This document shows, one piece after another, positions 33,527-43,559 of a stretch of 64,000 bases of DNA. The notes beneath the pieces were generated by a model. It saw only the letters and a list, made by a program, of their open reading frames with translations, had not been told where the DNA came from and ran no database searches. Origin of the DNA: Pyropia yezoensis (Eukaryota > Rhodophyta > Bangiophyceae > Bangiales > Bangiaceae); contig CM020618.1 in NCBI GenBank assembly GCA_009829735.1, positions 18,585,346 to 18,649,345 of the forward strand, given 5' to 3'. Position 1 is the first letter of the stretch; each line of letters starts with the position of its first letter. The translations under genes were made by a program, and so were the position numbers.

Positions 33527-34098
33527 TGTAGCATCCCTGGCCCCGACTTGGCGCCGACCCGGGACTGCAACCAGAGGGCACCAGGTGCCAGAACACGCCC
33601 GCCGTGTGGCGATGGTTGGCGGCCGTGGCCCGTGCCCGGCACTGGGATGCGGTGGACTACGCTATCCACACGCGAGAGAGGGATTTCTGATGTGTTTTTG
33701 CATATTTGTGAGGGACTTGATTTGAGAGAATTTGAGTGTGAGATTAGTGAGTGGGAATAGAATTAGTAGTGATAGTGGCCCCCGACCTGACGAGGCTAGA
33801 CTCGGGTCGGGGCCACTCGGGGTTATGGGGGGGCTACCGGGCCAACGTGCCGGGGTTCCCCCAGATGCACGTTAAGAGGGACAGCGAGGCGCCCTCGGCC
33901 CGCGCCCTCAGGGAAAAAGACAACTGCGCGTTTGCTTTCCTCTTCCCCGTGTGCACTACCGTGCGTATCTGTTTGCTCTGCGAGCAGGCACGTGAGGCAA
34001 CAGGCATACCATTCTCGTAGTTCCCCTTTCTGCGTTACCTGTCCCTTTCCCCCGAGGGATATTGACACGTGTCTGAGAGGATCGAGTTTTATACCACA
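33527..34098 (+). repeat. Element 2, 5' LTR
   Basis: 572 bp, identical to 42614-43185 by eye. Contains a 13-bp stem-loop (see separate entry) and ends GAGTTTTATACCACA. The stretch near 33690-33770 is AT-rich compared with the rest and may hold promoter elements. Confidence 0.95.
33775..33816 (+). other. Stem-loop in element 2 LTR
   Basis: GTGGCCCCCGACC (33775-33787) can pair with GGGTCGGGGCCAC (33804-33816) apart from one shifted base, leaving a 16-nt loop. The same structure is in the 3' LTR at 42862-42903. In LTR elements such hairpins are often in the transcript end region (R/U5), but the RNA ends are unknown here. Confidence 0.55.
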
Positions 34099-34102
34099 TA
34101 TT

Positions 34103-34120
34103 TGGTGGAGCAGCAGGGGA
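34103..34120 (+). other. Element 2 primer binding site
   Basis: TGGTGGAGCAGCAGGGGA, four bases after the 5' LTR. The flanks differ from those in elements 1 and 3 but the 18 nt are the same, so the limits of the site are defined by the comparison itself. Confidence 0.85.
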
Positions 34121-34307
34121 TTGGAGTGTTTGAGAAGAGACATTTGGGAGCAGCGGTTGCGTTGTTCCTGTTCTGTCTTTTTCTGTGGTTTGGGAATTAT
34201 TTGCACCCGTTCACGGGAACCCCATTCCTGGCTCTCCAACCCCTCTCTTGTGGTCTTGCGATCTTTGGACACGCAGGCAACTGGACTGTGGCTGTCAAGA
34301 GACCAAC

Positions 34308-36068
34308 ATGGCTACCCTTCCTGGCACGACGGTGCCCGAAGGGGTAGACCCCGCGTCCCTTGACGCATCCCTGGTCACCGCGGGGGACGGTGCCCAACCC
34401 GGCGTTCTCCCTACGGGTGAAGCAGACCTGGGCGTGACACCCGGTAGTGGACTGGAGTCTACAGGCGGCCAAGTACCGCCTGCTCCCGTTCCTCCGGCTG
34501 TTCCTCCTGTGGGAGCCACCCCGGGGTCAACGGCGTTCGAGTCCGCTCGCAGCAGACGTCTCCCTCCTGTCGGTTCTACTCTTCAACCTCCAGGGATAGC
34601 CCCTGGTGTGTTTACTCCTGGACCCACACATGGCAGCTGGGTGTATACACCTCTTCCTGTGGGCACTGGCAGTGCCAGAGGCACCGCTATGACTGGTTCT
34701 ACGGGTCTTCCTGAGACTTCGACTCCTGGGACCGGCCAAGCTTTTCCTCCCCTTGCGTCCTATGGGGCGGGGAGCTCCAAGACCGGTAACCGGAGCAGCC
34801 GTAGGCGTCGGCGTCGTCGCCGTCGCTCTAGCACCAGCGAGACCAGTTCCTCCAGCTCTGAGGAGGGATATGACTGGGATGCATCTCCCGGTCCTACCCG
34901 GCGCAGGCTAGTCGAGTTCGACTTCCCTGCCCACCAAGTGGGAGATGCCACCCTGAACAAGGTCACGTATTGGGGTAACTACCGGCTGGAGAACCAAGAC
35001 CAAGGTTACACCCGGAAGATGGCCAAGAAGATGGCATCCCTGAGCCGGCGAATGCAGCCGAGTTTTGGGGGACATCCTAAGTTTTCCGGGAAGAGACCGG
35101 CGCTTATCTTTGCCTTCCTGCGCCGGTTTGTCAAGGCATGCAATGACAACGATGTGTCCGAGGGCAAGGCTCTCTATCTCCTGATTAACTTCATGACCGG
35201 AGAAGCGGAACAGCGGTTTGCACAGGTTCTACCAGACTCTGCCGGGCACATTGTTGGACGTACCGTCGCGAGTTATCCGGAGGCGGTCAACTGGCTCCTG
35301 TCCAACTACGCAGACGCGGACTCCCTGCGTAAGGCAGTCGGTAGGCTGAACCGGGCAACCATGGAGAGACAAGAGACTCCAGAGGCGTTCGCCCGTCGTG
35401 TCCGGGAGATGAGCGATGCTTGTGGCAACGTTTACCCTGAGGACAGGCTCAAGATGATCTTCTCGGAGGGGCTTCCTGAATATCTTCAAGTGGATGCGGA
35501 GAACTACAACCAGGAACATCAAGAACATACCTTCCAGCAGTTGATGGCCTACACCCAGGGCAAGCACCGGCAAGCCAAGGCCCTCCAGGCTCCTATGGTA
35601 TCAACTCCCAAGCCGTTGTCGCGAGTTCGTCCCGGACCCGACAAGTATAAGGGAGGTGATAACCCTGTACCGGTACTCGCAGTTGGCGAGGCCTCACCCA
35701 TGGAGTCAAGGGACAAGTGGGGCGGCTTCGTTTCTAAGGAGCAACCTTCCCTGGTCGCCCCCAAGCAGATCAGGAACCAGCGATTCCGGTCTTGCTGGCT
35801 CTGCCAGAAGGAGGATCATATGTCCTACCAGTGCCCGACCATTCCCAAGGATCTCCAGGAGAAACTCAAGCGTCAAGGACTGGTGTTTGCAAAGGCGGTC
35901 AACTGGGCTGACCGGCGGGCACCCTCCAAGATGGACAAGGCACAGGTACATGCCATCCGAGTGGCAACCTTACAGAGCATCACGGAGGCTCTGACAAGGG
36001 AAGCTCCTACGGACTTTGACCTGGAGACCGAAACCTCTAAGGACTCCTCGGACCCGGGAAACGAGTAG
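34308..36068 (+). CDS. Element 2 gag, 586 aa
   Basis: Whole-looking gag. ATG 34308 in context CCAACATGGCTA. The first ~170 residues are Pro/Gly/Ser-rich, then a basic Arg run and an acidic Ser stretch, then a capsid-like helical region containing RPALIFAFLRRFVKACNDND, which parallels gag of element 1/3, and a CCHC zinc knuckle CWLCQKEDHMSYQC near residue 500. pol lies in another frame that is already open across the gag end, an arrangement that in this superfamily goes with ribosomal frameshifting. Confidence 0.9.
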   Translation: MATLPGTTVPEGVDPASLDASLVTAGDGAQPGVLPTGEADLGVTPGSGLESTGGQVPPAPVPPAVPPVGATPGSTAFESARSRRLPPVGSTLQPPGIAPGVFTPGPTHGSWVYTPLPVGTGSARGTAMTGSTGLPETSTPGTGQAFPPLASYGAGSSKTGNRSSRRRRRRRRRSSTSETSSSSSEEGYDWDASPGPTRRRLVEFDFPAHQVGDATLNKVTYWGNYRLENQDQGYTRKMAKKMASLSRRMQPSFGGHPKFSGKRPALIFAFLRRFVKACNDNDVSEGKALYLLINFMTGEAEQRFAQVLPDSAGHIVGRTVASYPEAVNWLLSNYADADSLRKAVGRLNRATMERQETPEAFARRVREMSDACGNVYPEDRLKMIFSEGLPEYLQVDAENYNQEHQEHTFQQLMAYTQGKHRQAKALQAPMVSTPKPLSRVRPGPDKYKGGDNPVPVLAVGEASPMESRDKWGGFVSKEQPSLVAPKQIRNQRFRSCWLCQKEDHMSYQCPTIPKDLQEKLKRQGLVFAKAVNWADRRAPSKMDKAQVHAIRVATLQSITEALTREAPTDFDLETETSKDSSDPGNE

Positions 36069-36196
36069 GGCAGGCACTCTCCCCAAGTGTCTTCCCGAAT
36101 CTCCAACGGCAGGGTACTTCTACCTGTTCTCCCCTTGCGTGCCGGGAGAAAGGACGGCAGTTACCTGCTCAACCGGTAGCCGCCTGGACACCCTGT

Positions 36197-39100
36197 TTGT
36201 TCAAGGGGACCTTGCTCGTCCTGCGTAAGGAAAACCTCAAGATTAATGCTCGTATGCGTGTGGGGGATAGCCTCCCCCAAGCTGTTACGCCGGTGGTCGA
36301 CACGGGAGCCGGACCAAGCGTCATCACTGAGAACCTGTTACCTCCGGGCTGGCGTCGACATGCCTGGAGAGCGCCTACCAGAACCCATATTGTAGACGCA
36401 TCAGGTCAAACCCTACGACCGCTTGGCCGTCTTCCCGTCGCCATCTATGTCAACAATGAACCAATGCTTTTTCCCTTTCTAGTAGTCAAGACCTTATCAG
36501 TCCCCCTCATCCTAGGCTGGGACTTCCAGAAGCAGCATGTCAAGAGCGTCCTACCCGGAGAAGGAAAGGTGCAGTTCAACCATGGGTTTGTGTCACCAGT
36601 GCTGGAGCACCTAGACACCAAGGTTCGTGTGGCCAAGAACCAGAAGGAACGCATCCCACCCTCTACCTTGACCTTCATCAAACCGGTGCTCCTACCTCCT
36701 CGCTCGGAGACCAAGGTTCAAGTCACGACCCGGACTGCAGGTCAATGCCTGATCTACGGACGCAAGGAATTTCTGGCGAAACACCGATTATACCTAGCCC
36801 ACGGACATCACAAGAAGGTGGAGAGGCACACCCCGTTCTCGGTGCTGATCGTCAACGTGAGCCGGAAGCCAATAACCCTCGCCAAGGGCACTCGAGTTGG
36901 TACAGCAGAGCCTTACCGGGGGTCCGCCCGCGCCATGAGCAAGGAAGACCTCTTCAACCTGCAACAAGAGCTGGCATCCAACTTGACGGCCTTAGACGTA
37001 TCTCCGGAACAAGAGCAGGCTGGCCGTACTACTCCGAAGCCCGGACAAGCACCGCCCGGGATGCCGAAGGTCAACCAAGAAAACGTCCCTCCCGACTTGA
37101 AGGAGGCACTGGAGAAGCTTCTCCAGGAATATCGGCACCTGTGGTCCGGAGAGCTGGGCAAGATGGACGCCACCATACACCGGATTCAACTCAAGCCAGA
37201 TGCCAAACCAGTGCACATGCAACCATACCGGGCTGGATCTCATCGCCGGGATGAGATTGAGAAGCAGGTTAACAAGATGCTCAAGATGGATGTTATCGAG
37301 CCGTCTGATGGCGAGTGGGCTTTCCCGGTGGTAGTCGTCCCGAAACCTGGCGGTCACTTCCGTTTCTGCGTTGACTACAGACGCCTGAACGAGATGACAG
37401 TCAAGGATGTATACCCGATACCCCGGATGGATGATTGCCTCGACTTTCTTGGTGATGCCACCCTTTTCTCGACGCTGGATTGTAATGCCGGTTACTGGCA
37501 GATCCCTCTGGCTGATGAGGACAAGGACAAGACTACCTTCACGTGCCACATGGGACTATTCCGGTGCAAGCGTCTCCCTTTTGGTCTCACTAATGCTCCG
37601 GCAACCTTCCAGAGAGCCATCGACATCATCCTGTCGGGGCTAAGGTGGAGAACATGTTTGGTCTACCTGGACGACATCATCGTTTTCTCCAAGACCCCAG
37701 CGGAACACCTGGAGCACCTTCGAGAAGTCCTGGCCCTCCTGTCCAAGGCTGGAGTTACCCTCAAGGCCGAGAAGTGCCACCTGTTTGAGACTGAGGTGGA
37801 GTACCTGGGGCACGTGCTGAGTCCGGGGGAGCTCCGAGTCAATGAGAAGAACATCAAGGCCCTCCGGCATGCACGGCAACCTAAAACCCAGACGGAACTC
37901 AAGAGCTTCCTGGGTATGTGCAACGTCTACCGCCGGTTCGTACGGGACTACGCTCTGATTGCCCGGCCCTTGACCAAGCTTACTAGCAAGAAGCTTCCAG
38001 CACAACTCCCGGTGTTCGACGAGAAGCAGACAGCAGCCTTCGAAGAGCTCAAGAAGCGCCTGACCACCACTCCAGTACTGGCGTTACCCAAGCGGGAGGG
38101 CCAGTTTGTTCTGGAGACTGATGCCTGTGGCGTCCAGGTGGGGTGCTCACTACTCCAGCAGCAACCTGATGGGCACTTCCTCCCGATAGGCTACTACAGT
38201 CGCGTCTTGACTCCAGCCGAGAAGAACTATTCCACGACCGAGCGCGAGTGCTTGGCGGTCGTCTGGGCTTGCTTCCTGTTACGTCCATATCTTGAAGGAC
38301 AAGAGTTCCTCATCCGGACGGACCACGCCAGTCTAAGGTGGCTGCTATGCATGGACAGCAGTCAAGGAAGGGTCGCCCGGTGGCGCCTACGCCTTTCGGA
38401 GTTCAAGTACAAGGTGTGCACCAGAGCAGGGAGGGAGCACCACTGCGCCGACACCATGTCCAGGCTGGAGACCCCCGCAGCCGATACCTGTCCTATCCCG
38501 GAGGAAATACCTTGCTTTATCCTCCCGAATGTCGGACGTGGCTGGCACGCTCCCCTGTACGAGACACCTGACGCTCATCAACCGGTAACCATTCACCGGA
38601 TGCTGGAGGCACAATTGACGGACCCTCAATGCTTGGAGCTTCGCCACCAAATGGACCTGAACCGGAACAGTCGCTTCTCCGAGTCTACAGACGGACTCCT
38701 GGTACGGGTGTCACCCTTCGATGGGGCAACTCAAGTTTACGTACCCCGAAGTCTACGAGCTGACATCCTACGCCTGGAGCACTCGTCTCCCCAGGCCGGA
38801 CATCCTGGTATCAATCGGATGTATGCTTCCATGAGACGACATTATTACTGGGAAACCATGGCCAGTGACGTCCATAAGTGCCTGGAGGCTTGTATTTCTT
38901 GTGCAAGGAACCGGTTGTCCCAGAGGAAGAAGACTTCTAAGCTACGCCTATTCCCTGCGGCGGAGCCCTTTGCAAGCTTAAGCATGGACATCCTGGGGCC
39001 CCTACCTGAAACATCCAGTGGCAACATATACCTGCTCATCATTTGTGACCGGTTCTCCAAGTTCACTCGAGCAATCCCGCTGAGGACCATCACGGCTCTG

Positions 39101-40156
39101 GATGTCACGTCAGCCTTCTGCGAGTACTGGATAGCTGCCTATGGCCCTCCAGACTCCGTCTTAACCGACAACGGTCCCCAGTTTGCATCCCTGTTCTTCC
39201 AAGGAGTCTGTGACCTGATGGGCATCAAGAACTTGTACACCACGACGTACCACCCTCAAACGAACGGCCAGGTGGAACGATTCAACCGGACCCTAGTGGA
39301 CATGCTACGGCACTACGTGGAGGAGCACCAAGAAGACTGGGACGAGCTCCTGGCTGTCCTCACTCTAGCCTACAACTCCCGAGTTCACCGGACAACGGGA
39401 GTCGCTCCACTCGACTTTGTCACCCCAAGGCGGCTGACCAACTTCTCCCTGGAAAGAATACCGGATGGTCTCCAGCCTGCACTGAAGTCAGGTCCCAAGG
39501 CAAAGGATGAGTTCCTGGAACAACTAAAGCTCCTGCTCCCAAGAGTCAAGGAGTCAATCTCAAAGACCCAGGAGCGATACAAGCGGGACTATGACAAGGG
39601 TGTCCGGGAAAAGAACAAGGAACTGGGTGGTGGCGACTGGGTTTTTGTGGACAACCATAGCAAGACCCGGGGGAAGCTGGACTCTAAGACGGATGGACCT
39701 TATGAGATTCTCAATACGGATGGCTGGACCTTCCTGCTAGACGTGGATGGCTCTCCGTACCGGGTGAGCAGCGACCATGTCACCCGAGCTCCACCGCCAA
39801 GCCAGCGGGACTTGACCCGGCGCAAGCGGACTGCGATACCCTGGCTATCCCCAGAAGAAGGCCGGGAGTATGCCTACGTCAAGTTTGTCGACCATGCCTG
39901 GAGAGATGGACGCCTGTATCTGCGAGTACGCTGGTTCGGTTTTAACCCGGCAGATGATACATGGGAACCCTCAAACCGGCTACCCATCGCGGACGTCTGT
40001 GCCTACACGCGACGGAACGGGATTGAGGGCACTCCAATGGCCAGAGCCGGCAAGATTCTGGAGTCGGACACGGAGGAGGACCAAGAGGACGGGGCCAACC
40101 AAGACCCTCGGGACGAGACGAGCTCACCCGCAACGGATGCGGAACAAGAGGATTGA
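36197..40156 (+). CDS. Element 2 pol polyprotein, whole-looking (about 1320 aa)
   Basis: Continuous pol. Domains by eye: aspartic protease (VVDTGAGPSVI, near residue 35), reverse transcriptase (FCVDYRRLNEM, LPFGLTNAPATFQRA, YLDDIIVFS), RNase H (LETDACGVQVGC, EKNYSTTERE, RTDHASLRWL), integrase with HHCC zinc finger (HSSPQAGHPG...CISCARNR) and DD35E core (MDILGPLP, LTDNGPQFAS, YHPQTNGQVERFNRT), and a C-terminal chromodomain-like segment (LYLRVRWFGFNPADDTWEP). The end is acidic. No ATG near the start fits a free-standing protein and the frame is open into gag, so it is probably made as a Gag-Pol fusion by frameshift. Confidence 0.95.
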   Translation: MFKGTLLVLRKENLKINARMRVGDSLPQAVTPVVDTGAGPSVITENLLPPGWRRHAWRAPTRTHIVDASGQTLRPLGRLPVAIYVNNEPMLFPFLVVKTLSVPLILGWDFQKQHVKSVLPGEGKVQFNHGFVSPVLEHLDTKVRVAKNQKERIPPSTLTFIKPVLLPPRSETKVQVTTRTAGQCLIYGRKEFLAKHRLYLAHGHHKKVERHTPFSVLIVNVSRKPITLAKGTRVGTAEPYRGSARAMSKEDLFNLQQELASNLTALDVSPEQEQAGRTTPKPGQAPPGMPKVNQENVPPDLKEALEKLLQEYRHLWSGELGKMDATIHRIQLKPDAKPVHMQPYRAGSHRRDEIEKQVNKMLKMDVIEPSDGEWAFPVVVVPKPGGHFRFCVDYRRLNEMTVKDVYPIPRMDDCLDFLGDATLFSTLDCNAGYWQIPLADEDKDKTTFTCHMGLFRCKRLPFGLTNAPATFQRAIDIILSGLRWRTCLVYLDDIIVFSKTPAEHLEHLREVLALLSKAGVTLKAEKCHLFETEVEYLGHVLSPGELRVNEKNIKALRHARQPKTQTELKSFLGMCNVYRRFVRDYALIARPLTKLTSKKLPAQLPVFDEKQTAAFEELKKRLTTTPVLALPKREGQFVLETDACGVQVGCSLLQQQPDGHFLPIGYYSRVLTPAEKNYSTTERECLAVVWACFLLRPYLEGQEFLIRTDHASLRWLLCMDSSQGRVARWRLRLSEFKYKVCTRAGREHHCADTMSRLETPAADTCPIPEEIPCFILPNVGRGWHAPLYETPDAHQPVTIHRMLEAQLTDPQCLELRHQMDLNRNSRFSESTDGLLVRVSPFDGATQVYVPRSLRADILRLEHSSPQAGHPGINRMYASMRRHYYWETMASDVHKCLEACISCARNRLSQRKKTSKLRLFPAAEPFASLSMDILGPLPETSSGNIYLLIICDRFSKFTRAIPLRTITALDVTSAFCEYWIAAYGPPDSVLTDNGPQFASLFFQGVCDLMGIKNLYTTTYHPQTNGQVERFNRTLVDMLRHYVEEHQEDWDELLAVLTLAYNSRVHRTTGVAPLDFVTPRRLTNFSLERIPDGLQPALKSGPKAKDEFLEQLKLLLPRVKESISKTQERYKRDYDKGVREKNKELGGGDWVFVDNHSKTRGKLDSKTDGPYEILNTDGWTFLLDVDGSPYRVSSDHVTRAPPPSQRDLTRRKRTAIPWLSPEEGREYAYVKFVDHAWRDGRLYLRVRWFGFNPADDTWEPSNRLPIADVCAYTRRNGIEGTPMARAGKILESDTEEDQEDGANQDPRDETSSPATDAEQED

Positions 40157-40301
40157 GAAGAAGGGAACGGGTATATCAAGGAGAACACGCAATGCAAACA
40201 TGGAGCAATCAAGGAAAACAAGCACCCGCTCGAGCAACCCTTCTCTCCGCCTCTTCCCTCCTCGCTTCTCCCAAGACCCTCACCCTCCTTGCATCCAACC
40301 A

Positions 40302-42428
40302 CTACTCCCGGCGCGGACGCTGAGCCGCGGGAGTGTCCTCCGGCGTTGCCTCCGCGGTACGACGGGAACCGGAGGAAGACGGGATGACGTAGTGCGGTGG
40401 ACGCGGCGCATCCCGGTATGACGCCATCGGAGTAGTACCAGTAGTTGCCGGTGGCTCCCGCTCATCCAGATATGTCCGTCGGCGCCGCTGGAAGCCCGTG
40501 AAGGTCTCTGACCACTGCTGGGCCAAGCCATGCCGCGTCAAAGTCGCCAGAAGTTCGCCAACCACCGGGTTGTTCGACATCTGACCACTGTCCGCGCAAG
40601 CAAACACCCGGTCGACCACGTCGTTAAAGACACTGGCGTAAGTGCCCAGCACCAGAGAAGACCCGACGCCTTCAACCTGCACCGGAAGACGACCCAGCTG
40701 GTCTTCAATCATACCGACGTCGTACTGGTCGCATGTTGGACCACCTTGGTTCAGGTACCAGTCAGGCACCCGGAAGCGGGTAAGGCGCAGAGTCGGCGCC
40801 GGAATCTCGAACCGGCCTGAGGATGACACTACCGGACGGTCCACAACGGCCCCCGAGACCGGAGTGCCCAACTCCAGCGGAGGCACAGCGCCGCCGGCGT
40901 TGAAAGAAGGCGTCCGGGGTAGAGCGGCCGGAGTAGTCGGCGACCGCACGGCCACTCCCAGACTCGCCGCAGACAAGCGCGGTGCCGGAGGAGCTTGAAG
41001 TACCGGCACAGCCGGAACAGGGCGCGGACGCGCCGGTGACGGTTCAGGCGAGGCGACCGAGGCGACCGGGGCGACAGGGGCAACAAGAGGAAGCGGAGCC
41101 GCCGCAGACGCCCGACCGACCGCCGCGGCCCATCCCGACTCCTGCACCGGCGGCCCAACTGGCAGAAGATCAAGGGCGGCCGGAGCAGGAAAGCTACCTA
41201 GCTGCGGCCACGCCGGAAGCGGCGTCGCCAGCTGCACCTTGGCCGGAGAAGACTGGTAGACCACCTGCGCCCAACCGAAGCCATCCCGACGCGGGCGGTT
41301 CTGGTCGGCAATCGCGTTCAAGAAGTTCCGGTCATGCACCGGCACCAGACGCCGGAAGTCGATCATCGCCTGGAAGAGCTCCTTGTACTCCTCGTCCTGG
41401 CTGCACAGGAAGTCGACGGTCAACTTGTCGACAATCCAGACCATCAGGAGGTCAGGGAGAAACCAAAGCCGGTTGGACACCAAGACCTCATGAAGCCAGT
41501 GGTTGGCCGCCAAGACTGTCATTTCGGACGTGTACATCATCTACGGGATTGAGTGGAAGAAGCCCTTGATCGACGCCTGAGTCAAGGCGTCCAAGAAGTA
41601 CCAGGTGCAAGGGATGCTGGAAGGAGCAAACCCGACCGGGATCTCGACTTCCTGCTGCTGCGGGATGACCTTGGGGTAGTATGCCGCCCGGTTAGCCTTG
41701 TCCAGCTTCCAGAACTCCTGGTGGTTGCAGCTCACAAGGAAGTCACGCTGACGCCCGCGTCGCTCACCCTGCTCCCGTGCCGGCGACAACTTGGAGTATT
41801 TCCGGGTCAAGAAAGGCGGCTCCAGAGCGACCATGCTTGGACGGGGGTCGCAGTTCAAGCTTCCCGACCCCTTGAGCGCCTCGTCCCAGACCTTGAGCGC
41901 CCGGTAGACGTACCCCTCCTCCTCCGGCCACCGGAGAACGGACGCGGACACGCGACGCTCGGTCAAGGGTAGATCCAGTACCAGTGCGAAGGGGAGATCC
42001 TCCAGACGAGCAACCCAAGAGGAACCCGAGAAGCTCTGGGAGCGGTCTTGTGCCAGGCGCATCTGGTCCGCCGTATGAAGACGTGCCTTGTCCATCTCGG
42101 TCAAGACCCCGCGCTGGAGTTCCTTGCGCCAGAGGTCCATGCAATCCTGCTGGCACTGGGCCGCGCCGGCGTTGCCGACCACCGTGGAGTAACGCCGGGC
42201 CGCCAGAGGGTCCTGCCCAAGAAGCATCTCCGGGAGACCCTCCGGGGGGGCCTCGACCGGGTGCATCGCGGAAGCCGGGGGAACTCGATCCGTCCCCGCC
42301 GTGGCGACCGGCGCCGGCACCGACATCCGAGGAACCGGAGGCAGGAGAGGGGCACGACGACCCGAGTTCTCCTCCGCAACACTCGCCGCCGGAACCACGG
42401 GCCCAGCTTGGATCTCGGAACTGGACAT
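40302..42428 (-). pseudogene. Element 2 antisense ORF, distant relative of the element 1/3 aORF
   Basis: Opposite strand to gag-pol, in the same place as in elements 1 and 3. The likely start is ATG 42426-42428, 186 bases from the 3' LTR; the frame also runs into the LTR. The protein is Pro/Ala-rich at the N-terminus. Its core contains EPPFL, YYPK (41670-41681), VEIPVGF, then ANHWLHEVL, LWFLPDLL and an RRDGFGWAQVVYQ stretch, parallel in order to RPPYL, YYPK, VEVPYGF, ATQWLLEV, MLWHLPL and DGALRQFVWV in element 1. A long Pro/Ala linker and a basic QRPRRE end follow. It looks broken about once. Function unknown. Confidence 0.65.
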
Positions 42429-42600
42429 ACCGTCCAGACTCCGGGGAACGAGAGGGCCAAGGTGAAGGAGCGGAGGGGGGGGGGCAGAATCGGGGCAGGT
42501 GATTGTGACCGGGGTGAAGACGCTCGACCTCGGCACCGGTGTGGACGTGCTCGAGGCTGTGCACGGTGGCACCTGGTTCGGCCCGAGGACGTGCCGGACT

Positions 42601-42613
42601 AGGGAGGGAGCTA
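42601..42613 (+). other. Element 2 polypurine tract
   Basis: AGGGAGGGAG followed by CTA and then the 3' LTR, the expected place for plus-strand priming. Confidence 0.7.
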
Positions 42614-43185
42614 TGTAGCATCCCTGGCCCCGACTTGGCGCCGACCCGGGACTGCAACCAGAGGGCACCAGGTGCCAGAACACGCCCGCCGTGTGGCGAT
42701 GGTTGGCGGCCGTGGCCCGTGCCCGGCACTGGGATGCGGTGGACTACGCTATCCACACGCGAGAGAGGGATTTCTGATGTGTTTTTGCATATTTGTGAGG
42801 GACTTGATTTGAGAGAATTTGAGTGTGAGATTAGTGAGTGGGAATAGAATTAGTAGTGATAGTGGCCCCCGACCTGACGAGGCTAGACTCGGGTCGGGGC
42901 CACTCGGGGTTATGGGGGGGCTACCGGGCCAACGTGCCGGGGTTCCCCCAGATGCACGTTAAGAGGGACAGCGAGGCGCCCTCGGCCCGCGCCCTCAGGG
43001 AAAAAGACAACTGCGCGTTTGCTTTCCTCTTCCCCGTGTGCACTACCGTGCGTATCTGTTTGCTCTGCGAGCAGGCACGTGAGGCAACAGGCATACCATT
43101 CTCGTAGTTCCCCTTTCTGCGTTACCTGTCCCTTTCCCCCGAGGGATATTGACACGTGTCTGAGAGGATCGAGTTTTATACCACA
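42614..43185 (+). repeat. Element 2, 3' LTR
   Basis: 572 bp, no difference seen from the 5' LTR. Followed by the target duplication GCAAT and the resumed Harbinger sequence. Confidence 0.95.
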
Positions 43186-43559
43186 GCAATGGAAGGAGCA
43201 ACCGGGGGGGGGCGGGGGCGGGGGGCCACCCCAACGGCCCCACTCATCCGCGTAGGGGCCGCGGGGGTCTCACAGCGGCCGCTTGCCGCTCGCGGCGTAC
43301 CGGCCGCCTTCGTCGTAACGGTGGCTCATGGCGGGCGGGAAGGGTAGGTGGTGGTGGTGTGCGTGAGTGACGGCGCGCGGGAGAGGGCAGCGAGCCTCGC
43401 ACTCGGCGAAGCCAGGCAGGGGCCGCACGCGGAAAAGAAATAAGCGCGCGGGCAGGTTGGCGCGGGCGGGAAGGGGACGGTGACCACGGCGAAGGGAAAC
43501 GGGTCGGGCTTGCCGCGCGGGACGGCGTGCCACCCCCCCACTCAAATCGGGGGGCGGCA

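Larger units (their letters stand above)
33527..43185 (+). mobile_element. Element 2: Ty3/gypsy chromovirus-type LTR retrotransposon with antisense extra ORF (9659 bp)
   Basis: Two 572-bp LTRs (TGTAGC...TACCACA) that I find identical, with target duplication GCAAT at 33522-33526 and 43186-43190, so this is the youngest insertion in the window. Order: LTR, PBS, gag, pol with chromodomain, antisense ORF, PPT, LTR. gag and pol look whole; the antisense ORF looks broken about once. The LTRs are unrelated to those of elements 1 and 3, so this is a different family with the same plan. Confidence 0.95.

Noticed and set aside
42429-42683. Upstream extension of the element 2 antisense frame into the 3' LTR
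   Set aside because: The LTR part is identical in the other LTR, where it leads into unrelated sequence; the first suitable ATG is inside the element.
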